Positions 14,989-23,374 are shown, counted from the first letter of the stretch. The stretch is 37,277 bases of DNA from Ignavibacteriae bacterium HGW-Ignavibacteriae-2 (GCA_002839805.1 PGYT01000004.1:1-37277); one strand, 5' to 3'. The notes: generated by a model from the sequence alone, not told the origin. Program-made: numbers and translations.

Positions 14989-16152
14989 TTAATCAGAACC
15001 AAACACCTTAGAATAGATGAGTGCGGTAGCTCCCATTGCCCCGCTGAACTCTCTAAATTCAGAAAAAGAAAACGGAATATTTTTGGTAATTTCAGAAATA
15101 AGATAATAATTAATTTGTTCTTCCAATACAGGTTTAATTATCATTTCAGCCTCACAAATATCGCCTCCAATCACTATAACTTCGGGATCCAACAAATTTA
15201 CCAACTGAGCCAAATGTTTACTTATTTCTTTCGCAATTTCTCCCAGAATATAAGTCCCTGTTTTACTCCCCTGCTCAGCATATTTTAAAACCGATTTCAA
15301 ATTATGATGATCTTTATTCTGATTTAATTCGATTACAAGTTTATCATTGGGCTCTTTTTTAGTAATTGTTTTCAATATTTTTAGCCAAACGGCATCGGTA
15401 ATAAATAATTTTAATTCCCCCGCTGCATTTCGGGCTCCGCGATAAATTCGATCATTAAAGATATACCCAATTCCCATACCTGAAAATTTTTGATGTATAC
15501 TAACGTAAAGAATATGTTTTTTATCCTGAAATTGAGGCTGCAGCCATTTTACTCCCAATGCCCCGGCATTAGCGTCATTATCAATTTCAAATAAAAACGG
15601 TATTTCATTTTCAAGCATTTTTTTTAGAGGGATTTTATGAAAACCAAAAGGATATGAAAATAGAATTTTGCCATTCTTGTTATCTATAGATCCCGGCATC
15701 CCGATTCCTATTCCTAAAATCTTTCCTTTATTCAATATTTGTTTAGAAAGAAGTGTGTTTATAATGTTTTTAATCTTGATAACAAGTTCTTCAGGATTTT
15801 TAATTCTTTTATGAGGAAATATATTTTTATATAAACATTCTCGCGAAAAATTCAGAACAACAAGCCTGATCTCCGTTGAAAACAATTCAATACCGATCAC
15901 ATTTCCATAACTATTCTGTATTCCCCAAAGGACAGGAGGCTTGCCGCCTAATGATGTTGTATTTCCAAAACCCAAATTCTTTATAAACCCATCTTGTTCT
16001 AAAGATTTTAGAGTATAAAGAACGGTGGACATTTGTAAACCAGTAAGATTACTAATTTCTCTGGCAGTTACGGAGTTTGACAATCTCACTAAATTTAAAA
16101 CATGATTTTTATTTAAATTTCGTATTAAACGTGTACTACCACTTTTGTACAT
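14989..16152 (-). CDS. ROK-family transcriptional regulator lacking the zinc motif
   Basis: This 387-residue protein has an N-terminal winged helix-turn-helix (about residues 15-70: VTAREISNLTGLQMSTVLYT, then LEQDGFIKNLG) followed by an ROK sugar-kinase-like domain with GIGIGMPGSID, EIDNDANAGALG and the C-terminal LLDPEVIVIGGDI. The canonical zinc-binding block of the family (His followed by CxCGxxGC) is missing: after the conserved AGE the sequence reads LKLFITDAVW with no cysteines. I infer a repressor whose ligand is probably not a standard hexose. It is the last gene of the corrinoid operon, five bases after the methyltransferase, and so likely controls it through the inverted repeat at 19524. 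Confidence 0.88.
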   Translation of the reverse strand: MYKSGSTRLIRNLNKNHVLNLVRLSNSVTAREISNLTGLQMSTVLYTLKSLEQDGFIKNLGFGNTTSLGGKPPVLWGIQNSYGNVIGIELFSTEIRLVVLNFSRECLYKNIFPHKRIKNPEELVIKIKNIINTLLSKQILNKGKILGIGIGMPGSIDNKNGKILFSYPFGFHKIPLKKMLENEIPFLFEIDNDANAGALGVKWLQPQFQDKKHILYVSIHQKFSGMGIGYIFNDRIYRGARNAAGELKLFITDAVWLKILKTITKKEPNDKLVIELNQNKDHHNLKSVLKYAEQGSKTGTYILGEIAKEISKHLAQLVNLLDPEVIVIGGDICEAEMIIKPVLEEQINYYLISEITKNIPFSFSEFREFSGAMGATALIYSKVFGSD

Positions 16153-16157
16153 AAAAC

Positions 16158-17183
16158 TTATAATACTCCGAATTCTTTAGCCGCTTTATTCATTGCAATG
16201 TAATTTTCGACATTTACATATGCTGGAATACTATTGCTTGAACCAACACAGTAACCTCCATTGAAAGCTGCCACATCAATATTTTTTCTCACAATTTGCC
16301 TTATATCTTCGGGTTTGCCACGTGATAAAATATCAACATCCACATGACCGATTAAACATAATTTATCCCCAACAGTCTTCTTAACTTTATCTAGTTCCAT
16401 TGCTTTGGGTTCCAATGGATGGATCGCATCTACACCACAACTTATTATCCTCTCAAATACTTCAAAGAGGACTCCGTCGGAATGATAAATAAGCGGTTTG
16501 TTATATTTTTTTGCGAGCTCCCCAATTTTTTTTAGCCACTTGAAAAGATATTTATCCAATATCTCAGGCGGCATTAAAAGTCCGTTTGTAAAAGCTATGT
16601 CGTCACTATACCATAATACATCAACAGAAGGATGCTGTGCCATAACCTCAAACATACTTAAAACTAATTCACCTAATTTGTCGTTAAGTAAATCAATCAA
16701 ATCCGGATTTTCGAACAATGCGAATGAAAATTTTTCGAATCCCATCATTTCCCAGGTCATGGTAAAAATGTCGCCGTATTGCCCAACTACTCCCATTCCT
16801 TCAGGGAGATATTTATTAATAGAGTCAAATTTCCAATAATTAAAATCAGCAGCAGATGGGAAAATATATTTCTCATAATCATTTAACGAAGTTATTATTC
16901 CATCTCCTTCGTGGGCCCAGTTAAAATTTGATACCGAATCTACTTTTTCTTCTGATGATAATGACTTGCCAATATTACCGGGATTAAAATCCACTTCAGG
17001 GGCGAGCTTCAAATAATCGTATCCCATTTTATTCCAAAACTCAACATCATCCTTAAGATTCATTATAGGACGTCCTATTATTTTTTCTTTGATCTTCGGA
17101 TGCACACCAAGTTCGGCTACTGGAACATAAGAGGATTTTCCTCTTCTAATCGTTTTGATAAATTCATCAATATTCGGCGACAT
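16158..17183 (-). CDS. UroD-superfamily corrinoid methyltransferase
   Basis: This 341-residue protein has the uroporphyrinogen decarboxylase fold as used by MtaA/MtbA-type and related methyltransferases, not heme synthesis. Likely zinc ligands are H234 in LIYHSDG and C312 in GGYCVGSSNSIP, with D236 beside the first. HPLEP and LIGHVDVDILSRG follow the pattern of the methyltransferase branch. It should move a methyl group to or from the corrinoid protein encoded in the same operon. Whether it takes the methyl from the growth substrate or passes it on to a thiol acceptor cannot be told. It starts three bases after the reactivation gene. Confidence 0.85.
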   Translation of the reverse strand: MSPNIDEFIKTIRRGKSSYVPVAELGVHPKIKEKIIGRPIMNLKDDVEFWNKMGYDYLKLAPEVDFNPGNIGKSLSSEEKVDSVSNFNWAHEGDGIITSLNDYEKYIFPSAADFNYWKFDSINKYLPEGMGVVGQYGDIFTMTWEMMGFEKFSFALFENPDLIDLLNDKLGELVLSMFEVMAQHPSVDVLWYSDDIAFTNGLLMPPEILDKYLFKWLKKIGELAKKYNKPLIYHSDGVLFEVFERIISCGVDAIHPLEPKAMELDKVKKTVGDKLCLIGHVDVDILSRGKPEDIRQIVRKNIDVAAFNGGYCVGSSNSIPAYVNVENYIAMNKAAKEFGVL

Positions 17184-17186
17184 ATT

Positions 17187-17900
17187 TTATTCCAAATTTT
17201 TATCTTTTCTTCGTTTATAACAATGCTCCAGATTACAAATGTTGCATTGATAATCTAATTTTCTGACTTCTCTACCGGCCGCAATAATACCGCTTATTGA
17301 TTTAATAGGTTTCATTAGGGCGGATTCATTTAATTTAATACCACAAAAATTATCTGGTAGCAAAGCAAAAATTTTATGTTGTTCTTCCACATTCCAATTG
17401 CAATAACCCGGACTAAGCCTGTTTGAACATTTCCAGTCAATACCCTCGAATTTTGCGACAAGAAAATTCTCGAGCCAGTCACAAGCCGATTCAACAATCT
17501 CGGACCCTATTGTATCGGCTATATAACCATAAAGCTGTTCGTTTGCATTAAACTGAGATGCTATCCACTTATCGAATTTTTCGCCCGCGCTCGCGGCAAA
17601 AACAATAATCGATTCTGCGCCTTTTAAGTGATTCGCTATAATTTTTCCCACATTAAATGTATATCCGCTTATTGATACAGTTGATCTTGTTAATTGAATT
17701 TGTTCCGCAGAATATTCTGCAAATCCCACTTTCAAATCAGCGTTTTTGTCGGCCAATTTGAGAAATTCTGCGGTAGCTGTAATAATATACTCGGGGGCAA
17801 CATCATCGTAATACCCCATGCCGCATAAAATCCTTTTTTCAGTAATTCCAAGATCACTCATTAATAAATTATATGTTTGAACGTTCATAGAAGCGATCAT
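17187..17900 (-). CDS. Stand-alone MetH-type reactivation domain (AdoMet-binding)
   Basis: This 237-residue protein matches the C-terminal activation domain of cobalamin-dependent methionine synthase. The AdoMet-binding motif RxxxGY is intact at R161-Y166 (SNRLSPGYCNW), followed by GIKLNESALMKPIKSISGI, the typical SMxPxxSVSG segment. A short C-terminal tail has C-x2-C-x4-C (CNICNLEHC), which could hold a metal or cluster. The expected role is reductive remethylation of oxidised cob(II)alamin on the partner corrinoid protein using AdoMet. It sits two bases after the PhyH-like gene. No catalytic MetH domains are present, so it serves another methyltransferase system. Confidence 0.85.
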   Translation of the reverse strand: MIASMNVQTYNLLMSDLGITEKRILCGMGYYDDVAPEYIITATAEFLKLADKNADLKVGFAEYSAEQIQLTRSTVSISGYTFNVGKIIANHLKGAESIIVFAASAGEKFDKWIASQFNANEQLYGYIADTIGSEIVESACDWLENFLVAKFEGIDWKCSNRLSPGYCNWNVEEQHKIFALLPDNFCGIKLNESALMKPIKSISGIIAAGREVRKLDYQCNICNLEHCYKRRKDKNLE

Positions 17901-17902
17901 TT

Positions 17903-18754
17903 TTAAACCAAAAGAGGAGTATAAATTGTATTAATTAAATCACCGTGTTTTAATTCAGAGCAAGATTTATGTGTAGCATTCCTGGCGTCGGTAGAATCAA
18001 ATCGATTTCCGTCAGCAAAATAAATTACAGTCATACCTTCACGCATTTCTTTTGTTTTATTTTCCAGAGCTCCATGATAGGTTAAACCGGTATGGAAAGT
18101 AACATCCCCGGCTTCTAGAGGTGCAATAACTGTTTTTCCGGTATTCAAAAAATCAGGTTTGTGAGGATTATTAAAAATATCAATGTATTCCCTTGGCAGT
18201 TTATGAGAACCAGGATAAAAATATAAACAACCTTTTTCTTCAGGTACTTCATTAAGTGCCATCCACATTGTTGTCGTTAATTCCGGCTGTTTTATGGGCC
18301 AATAACTGCTATCCTGATGAACATCCGTTTTTCTTCCACCCGCTTCTTTAAATAGAGCCTGGTCGTGCCATAATCTTACACCATCTACTTTCATTAAATC
18401 CCTGGCAATTCCAGCAAAAAGCTTTCCAAATACATAATCTTTAACGGCGGGAAAATTCCAGCATAAAAACCCACATTGTAAAAAACTTTGTTGATAAGGG
18501 GTTTTGTCCTTTAAGGATCGTTCGTCATCTTTTTTTTGTATTAGAACGGCAGATTGAATTAATTTACGAGTATAAGCCAGAGCGGAACCTGATAAAACAC
18601 CCTTTATTATAATGAATCCATTATTTTTGTAAAACTGCATTTGTTCTTGGGATAATAAATAAGTTTCGTTGTATTGTTTCAATATATTTGAAGGTGTAAT
18701 TCCATTTAGCATTGACTGTGCTTCTATCGTTGTAAGCCCATCTATTTTAACCAT
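17903..18754 (-). CDS. PhyH-type Fe(II)/2-oxoglutarate dioxygenase
   Basis: The open frame extends to 18823, but I place the start at 18754 because AAGGA lies seven bases upstream and the longer frame would run deep into the corrinoid gene. The 283-residue product has the phytanoyl-CoA dioxygenase fold: the iron ligands H146 and D148 in VHQDSSYW, the distal H227 in LTYHGALENK, and R238 as likely 2-oxoglutarate anchor. GCLYFYPGSHKLPREY is typical of the family. It should hydroxylate, or oxidatively demethylate, a small substrate using O2. It is embedded between corrinoid genes with spacings of 13 and two bases, an unexpected pairing of an O2-dependent with an O2-sensitive system. Confidence 0.85.
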   Translation of the reverse strand: MVKIDGLTTIEAQSMLNGITPSNILKQYNETYLLSQEQMQFYKNNGFIIIKGVLSGSALAYTRKLIQSAVLIQKKDDERSLKDKTPYQQSFLQCGFLCWNFPAVKDYVFGKLFAGIARDLMKVDGVRLWHDQALFKEAGGRKTDVHQDSSYWPIKQPELTTTMWMALNEVPEEKGCLYFYPGSHKLPREYIDIFNNPHKPDFLNTGKTVIAPLEAGDVTFHTGLTYHGALENKTKEMREGMTVIYFADGNRFDSTDARNATHKSCSELKHGDLINTIYTPLLV

Positions 18755-18767
18755 ATAAAATCCTTGA

Positions 18768-19421
18768 TTAGTTGATATATTTTGTAAGACTATGAGGATC
18801 GGCGAAATATTTATCAGCCCCAATTTTTAAGGCGAATTCTTCGGAAAGAGGAGCCCCTCCAACAAATACTTTTATGGACTCATTAAATTTTTTAATTTCC
18901 CGAACGGTTTCTTCCATATTCAACATTGTGGTGGTTAATAAAGCGCTTAAACCAACAATACAATTTTCGGTTTTATTCAAATTTTCCAAAAATAGTTCGG
19001 TTTTAACATTTACTCCTAAATCTATTACTTTCCAGCCGTCCCCTTCCATTACCATTTTAACAATGTTCTTACCAATATCGTGTAAGTCCCCAGCTACAGT
19101 TCCAATTAGCATAGTACCTTTATGTTTAGCTTCGCCGGATTCAAAAAATGGTTTAAGATGTTCCATTGCCGCGTACATTGCTTTAGCACTTATTAATAGA
19201 TTTGGGATAAAAGCTTTACCGGTAGAAAATTTTTCACCGATCCTGTTCATTCCTGTCATGAGTCCTTTTTTTAAAATATCATCGGGGGAAATTCCTTGTG
19301 ATAATGCAATTGCAGTTAATTCCGAAGCTCCGTCGGAACCAACTAAATGCGGAGGATGCTTAAACTCTTTATTCGATTTTCCATATTCTATGCACTCAGA
19401 AAGTTTTTCCAATATTTCCAT
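18768..19421 (-). CDS. Methyltransferase corrinoid protein (B12-binding)
   Basis: This 217-residue protein belongs to the MtaC/MtbC/MttC type. Residues 1-90 form the helical cap (B12-binding 1: LMTGMNRIGEKFSTGKAFIP and ISAKAMYAAME). Residues about 100-217 form the Rossmann-like cobalamin domain, with the DxHxxG signature at D112, H114 and G117 (GDLHDIGKNI), LSALLTTTM, and VGGAPL. H114 should be the lower cobalt ligand. It carries the methyl group between methyltransferases. It is the first gene of the operon, preceded by a 168-base region with two palindromes, and only a weak ribosome binding site (CGGATAAC) is visible. Confidence 0.93.
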   Translation of the reverse strand: MEILEKLSECIEYGKSNKEFKHPPHLVGSDGASELTAIALSQGISPDDILKKGLMTGMNRIGEKFSTGKAFIPNLLISAKAMYAAMEHLKPFFESGEAKHKGTMLIGTVAGDLHDIGKNIVKMVMEGDGWKVIDLGVNVKTELFLENLNKTENCIVGLSALLTTTMLNMEETVREIKKFNESIKVFVGGAPLSEEFALKIGADKYFADPHSLTKYIN

Positions 19422-19467
19422 TAAGTTATCCGTTTTATTTTAAAAATGAAATTAACAACGTTTAGAT

Positions 19468-19479
19468 ATCCAGCTGGAT
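19468..19479. repeat. 12-bp perfect palindrome in the corrinoid operon leader
   Basis: ATCCAGCTGGAT is a perfect palindrome about 50 bases upstream of the corrinoid gene start. It could be a second operator site, or a short RNA stem in the 5' leader. It shares no obvious sequence with the larger repeat at 19524. Confidence 0.35.
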
Positions 19480-19523
19480 GATTTTATATTACCTTAAGCG
19501 AGTATTAAAATAATATAATAATA

Positions 19524-19550
19524 AGGTTTATTCAATAGTTGAAATAACCT
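19524..19550. promoter_or_regulatory. Candidate operator of the corrinoid/ROK operon
   Basis: AGGTTTATTCAA-TAG-TTGAAATAACCT is a 27-base inverted repeat with 10 of 12 positions matching between arms, about 100 bases upstream of the first operon gene. On the minus strand its proximal half contains TTGAAT, followed 17 bases later by TATTTT, a possible -35/-10 pair overlapped by the repeat. The size and symmetry suit a dimeric winged-helix repressor, most simply the ROK protein at the end of the operon. The regulator assignment is inference. Confidence 0.5.
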
Positions 19551-19589
19551 AATCGGTAAATTATAATTGAAAATTTACGATCAATAATT

Positions 19590-21845
19590 TTATTTTTTAT
19601 AAAGCGCTAAAAGAACTTTTTCAGGAGTTAATGGTGCGCTAATCTGATAATGTACATTTGGGTTAAAAGCTCTCATCGCATTCAATAAAGCGAAGTATGT
19701 GCCAATGCCATACATCAGGGGTGGTTCTCCGATAGCTTTTGATTTTAGAGGCCCGAATGGATTTTCTGAATTCTTGAGGAAATGAATATTAATTTCTCTC
19801 GGAGCTGAATATATATCTGGAATTTTATATGTAGATAATGAATTCGAAAGCAAATCGCCGGAATCTGAATATTTTATTTCTTCCAAAGTCATCCAGCCTA
19901 TACCCTGAAGCAAACCGCCCTCAACCTGTCCTACATCAACATTATGATGCAAACTTTTACCATAGTCATGAACAATTGAAACCGATTCCACCTGATATCT
20001 GCCCAGTATACAATCCAATTCAACTACAGTTGCGGCAGTGCCGTACACGTGGTAAGCGAATGGCCGACCTTTATTTATTGTTCTGTCGAAATATATTTGA
20101 GGCGTAGCATAAAACGCGTGTGAACTAAGATTAATTCTTTTCATATAACTTTTATTGACAAGTAATTCCCAAGAAAGATCTGTTTTGATGTCCTTATTAT
20201 AAATCCAGTCTTCTTTAATAGAGATTGATGAATAATCATTTAATGATAATTCTTCTGCGGCTGATTTTTTTAATCTTTCCAGAATATTCTTACAAGCAAT
20301 CAATGCTGCGTTACCATTCAAGTCTGCCCCACTGCTGGCTGCTGTTGCAGAAGTGTTGGCAATCCGGGTTGTGTTTGTGGACTCTATCCTTATTTTGTCG
20401 GAATTTATGGAGAATGTTTGAGAAACTATTGAAATGATTTTCGCGTTTACACCCTGCCCCATTTCAATGGCCGCGGTACTAACACCTACACTGCCGTCGG
20501 AGTATACATGTATTAAGGCGCTGGCTTGATTTAGGAAAGTACTAGTAAATGATATTCCGAAACAAACAGGCATATATGCAATGCCCCTTTTGGTAATTTT
20601 GTTATCTTCATTAAATTTATGGACTTCGGATTCCATTTTTTCAAAACTATATATTTCATCGGCGTAATTCCAGCATTTACGCGCATTTACGTTCTCAGCA
20701 ATTTGACCATAATGAAATTCGTCGCCTTCATCTAATAAATTATTTTTTTGAATTAATTTAACGGGAATTCCAGATATTACTGAAGCATTGTATATAGCCG
20801 ATTCCATTACAAACATAGCCTGAGGGCCGCCGAATCCTCTGAAGGCTGTGTTTGGCGGAATATTAGTTTTACACGAAATGCCTGTTGCCAAAATATTTGG
20901 GATATGATAACTGTTTGCAACATGAAATAACGTACGTTCCAGAATAGCAGGTGAAAGATCGGCACAAGCTCCGGCATCCTGAAAATATGTAACTTGAAAC
21001 GCCAATATTTTTCCGTCGTCTGTTAATCCTATTTTATAATCAGATGAGTACGGATGCCGTTTTCCTGTGACGCGTAGATCCTGCAATCTTGAAAGAACCA
21101 ATTTTACAGGTCGCTTTGTTTTTTTTGCTGCTAATGCGGCTAATACAGCCCAATGTGTAGCTTGATCTTCTTTACCGCCAAAACCCCCTCCAAGACGGAG
21201 AACGTCAACCTCAATTTTATTCATCGGCAAATTCAATACTTTAGCTGCTGTCCTCTGAACAACAGTTGGTCCTTGCGTGGATGAATATATTTTTATTGAG
21301 TCCGATTCTTTGGGTACTGCCAGCGCACACTGCGTTTCCAGATAAAGATGTTCCTGTCCACCCGATTCTACGGTTCCTTCTGCAATGAAGGAGCACTCTT
21401 TCCATGCATTTTCAACATTTCCATTCTGAAATATTACAGGAGGTTTTATCAGTAATTTTTTTGAAAAAGCCTCCCGCGGATCCAAAACAACAGGCAGCTT
21501 TTCAAACTCAATACTTATTCTTTTTGCGATAAGTTTTGCGTTTCTTGCAGAATCGGCAACTATAACTGCAATAGGCTCGCCAATAAAATGCACCTCTTTT
21601 TCAGCCAGCAGAACTTCATCATGGATAATGCCACCAACCTGATTTTCACCTTCAATATCATGCCACGTTAATACATCAATGAATCCTTCAGCACTTTTTA
21701 TATCACCAAAATCTATAGATTTTATTATACCATGAGCAATTGGTGAATCAAGAACATAAGCATATAAAGTTCCTGCTGGTTCCGGTATATCATCCACAAA
21801 TAAAGATTCACCTTTTACGTGTTTTTCCAGATCAGCATTTTTCAT
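19590..21845 (-). CDS. xdhB: Xanthine dehydrogenase molybdenum-binding subunit
   Basis: This 751-residue large subunit of the xanthine dehydrogenase family holds the molybdopterin active site. Residues matching the purine-specific enzyme are present: Glu in LGGGFGGKEDQ, Arg in TAFRGFGGPQAM and the catalytic Glu in KAIGEPPLMYGIG; the moco loop GMGQ appears as IEMGQGVNAK. The substrate is therefore most likely hypoxanthine/xanthine. The start overlaps the stop of xdhA by four bases. The length suits a split bacterial XDH. No XdhC-type sulfuration factor is in the window, so maturation must come from elsewhere. It is the last gene before the corrinoid operon. Confidence 0.93.
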   Translation of the reverse strand: MKNADLEKHVKGESLFVDDIPEPAGTLYAYVLDSPIAHGIIKSIDFGDIKSAEGFIDVLTWHDIEGENQVGGIIHDEVLLAEKEVHFIGEPIAVIVADSARNAKLIAKRISIEFEKLPVVLDPREAFSKKLLIKPPVIFQNGNVENAWKECSFIAEGTVESGGQEHLYLETQCALAVPKESDSIKIYSSTQGPTVVQRTAAKVLNLPMNKIEVDVLRLGGGFGGKEDQATHWAVLAALAAKKTKRPVKLVLSRLQDLRVTGKRHPYSSDYKIGLTDDGKILAFQVTYFQDAGACADLSPAILERTLFHVANSYHIPNILATGISCKTNIPPNTAFRGFGGPQAMFVMESAIYNASVISGIPVKLIQKNNLLDEGDEFHYGQIAENVNARKCWNYADEIYSFEKMESEVHKFNEDNKITKRGIAYMPVCFGISFTSTFLNQASALIHVYSDGSVGVSTAAIEMGQGVNAKIISIVSQTFSINSDKIRIESTNTTRIANTSATAASSGADLNGNAALIACKNILERLKKSAAEELSLNDYSSISIKEDWIYNKDIKTDLSWELLVNKSYMKRINLSSHAFYATPQIYFDRTINKGRPFAYHVYGTAATVVELDCILGRYQVESVSIVHDYGKSLHHNVDVGQVEGGLLQGIGWMTLEEIKYSDSGDLLSNSLSTYKIPDIYSAPREINIHFLKNSENPFGPLKSKAIGEPPLMYGIGTYFALLNAMRAFNPNVHYQISAPLTPEKVLLALYKK

Positions 21846-23260
21846 TTTAACACCTCATGACTAATAAGTTCTGGAAAGAGAGTTATAAAGTGCTTTTTAA
21901 TTATCTGCGAAACCAACAACCTCTTATATTGGACGCTTCCCCGAATATCGGTAATTGGAGAAATTTCCGACTGAGCTATACTAATTATTTCAATAACAAG
22001 AGAAGTGTCTATTTCCTTATCTACTAAATATTCCGATGTTTTTTTAAGATACAAAGGCACCGGAGCCACTCCGCCGAAGGAAAGAGAAGCGCTGAATATT
22101 TTTTTGTTTTTATATACTAAATTTATGGCTGAGTTTACGGTAGCAATATCCAGGTGTGTCCGTTTCGATACTTTTTCAAAATTAAACTTATTATTCTCTC
22201 CAGGAATTTTAAATCTAATTTCTGATACCAATTCGTCGATCGATCTATCCAAACTTTTATATCCTTTGTATAGATCCTTAAGAAAAACTTTCCTCCTCGA
22301 TTTACCTTTTGTAAGCACTACCCTTGAGTCCAAAGCTAAAAGTATAATCGACATATCTCCGATTGGTGAAGCGTTAATTATATTACCAGCCAGCGTTGCA
22401 GTATTCCTAATAGGTAAAGAAGCTATCAACTTCATATAGTCATTTATTTGAGGCAAATATGTTTTAATTAAACTGGATTGATTAAACTCTTCGAAGGTGA
22501 TGGAACCGCTTATTTTGACTTCATTTTTACTAAGAGTAATTTCACTACGGTTTTTTTTGCCGACAAATAAAATGTTCTTATCCAATAAGGAATCGGCCTG
22601 CTGAACATATAGATCGGTGCCGCCGCCAATAATTTTTTCGTAATTCGTTTTTTCCCGAATAGGATTAGGATTATCAATTAGCGATAATGCTCTGTGTATA
22701 TTTTTAAAATACTCAGGTATTATTTTTAAACGTATCAAGGAATCTATATCTGGGTCGCCTACTGAACGGTTAGCTGCAATATAATCCAACATTTTAGCAA
22801 CTGATCGTTTAATTGATAAGTAACCTGTGCATCTGCAAATATTTCCGCCAATAGCATCTATTGCGGTATCAATATCATATTCTTTATTCGAAAGAAAATA
22901 AGTGGTTAGCGATATTATAAAACCAGGTGTACAAAATCCGCATTGGCTTGCGCTTTCGTCAATAATGTATTTTTGGATTGGAGTAAATCCGTTTTGATTT
23001 AATCCCTCGATTGTAACAACATGTTTACCTTCAACATTACCCAAAGGATAGAGGCAGGAGTTCACTGTTTTATATAATATTTCTCCATTAATCAACTCTC
23101 CCAAAACTATTGCGCATGCCCCGCAATCTCCTTCCTTACAAACTTCTTTTGTCCCGGTTAATCTTTTTTCTTTTCTTAAAAAATCCAGCAGTACTAAACC
23201 TTTAAAAGCTGTTGTCGAAACGGGTTTATCGTTTAGAATAAAATTAATTTGCTCTTTCAT
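21842..23260 (-). CDS. xdhA: Xanthine dehydrogenase small subunit (2Fe-2S / FAD)
   Basis: A 472-residue electron-transfer subunit. Residues 1-160 carry two 2Fe-2S clusters: C41, C46, C49 and C69 (plant-ferredoxin type, CKEGDCGAC) and C107, C110, C142 and C144 (CGFC and CRC). Residues about 200-470 form the FAD domain, with IIGGGTDLYV, the flavin loop LPIRNTATLAGNIINASPIGD and SLSFGGVAPVPLYLK. It passes electrons from the molybdenum subunit to NAD+ or another acceptor. It starts about 115 bases after the threonine-synthase-like gene, so it may have its own promoter; an inverted repeat lies in that gap. Confidence 0.94.
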   Translation of the reverse strand: MKEQINFILNDKPVSTTAFKGLVLLDFLRKEKRLTGTKEVCKEGDCGACAIVLGELINGEILYKTVNSCLYPLGNVEGKHVVTIEGLNQNGFTPIQKYIIDESASQCGFCTPGFIISLTTYFLSNKEYDIDTAIDAIGGNICRCTGYLSIKRSVAKMLDYIAANRSVGDPDIDSLIRLKIIPEYFKNIHRALSLIDNPNPIREKTNYEKIIGGGTDLYVQQADSLLDKNILFVGKKNRSEITLSKNEVKISGSITFEEFNQSSLIKTYLPQINDYMKLIASLPIRNTATLAGNIINASPIGDMSIILLALDSRVVLTKGKSRRKVFLKDLYKGYKSLDRSIDELVSEIRFKIPGENNKFNFEKVSKRTHLDIATVNSAINLVYKNKKIFSASLSFGGVAPVPLYLKKTSEYLVDKEIDTSLVIEIISIAQSEISPITDIRGSVQYKRLLVSQIIKKHFITLFPELISHEVLK

Positions 23261-23349
23261 TCAGTGAACCTCAAATTTTCAGTTCCATTTGGGAGATAGC
23301 AATTCCAACTTAAACAAAAAACATTATCGGGTCAATTTCCCAATTATTA

Positions 23350-23367
23350 AATGGTAAAATTACCATT
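23350..23367. repeat. 18-base inverted repeat upstream of xdhA
   Basis: AATGGTAA-AA-TTACCATT has perfect eight-base arms around a two-base centre. It lies 90 bases before the xdhA start and seven bases after the preceding stop. The tight centre and lack of a following T-run argue against a terminator. It looks like a binding site for a dimeric regulator of xanthine dehydrogenase, with the binder unknown. Confidence 0.45.
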
Positions 23368-23374
23368 ATCATTT

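Noticed and set aside
16158-17183. Heme-pathway uroporphyrinogen decarboxylase (HemE)
   Set aside because: The H234-x-D / C312 metal pattern, the SSNSIP segment and the corrinoid neighbours fit the methyltransferase branch, and no other heme genes are near.
18755-18823. Longer start for the PhyH-like protein
   Set aside because: It would overlap the corrinoid gene by more than 50 bases, and the internal ATG at 18754 has AAGGA at the right distance.
19556-19578. GTAAATT/AATTTAC inverted repeat after xdhB as a terminator
   Set aside because: The stem is short and entirely AT-rich apart from its ends, and no T-run follows on the minus strand.
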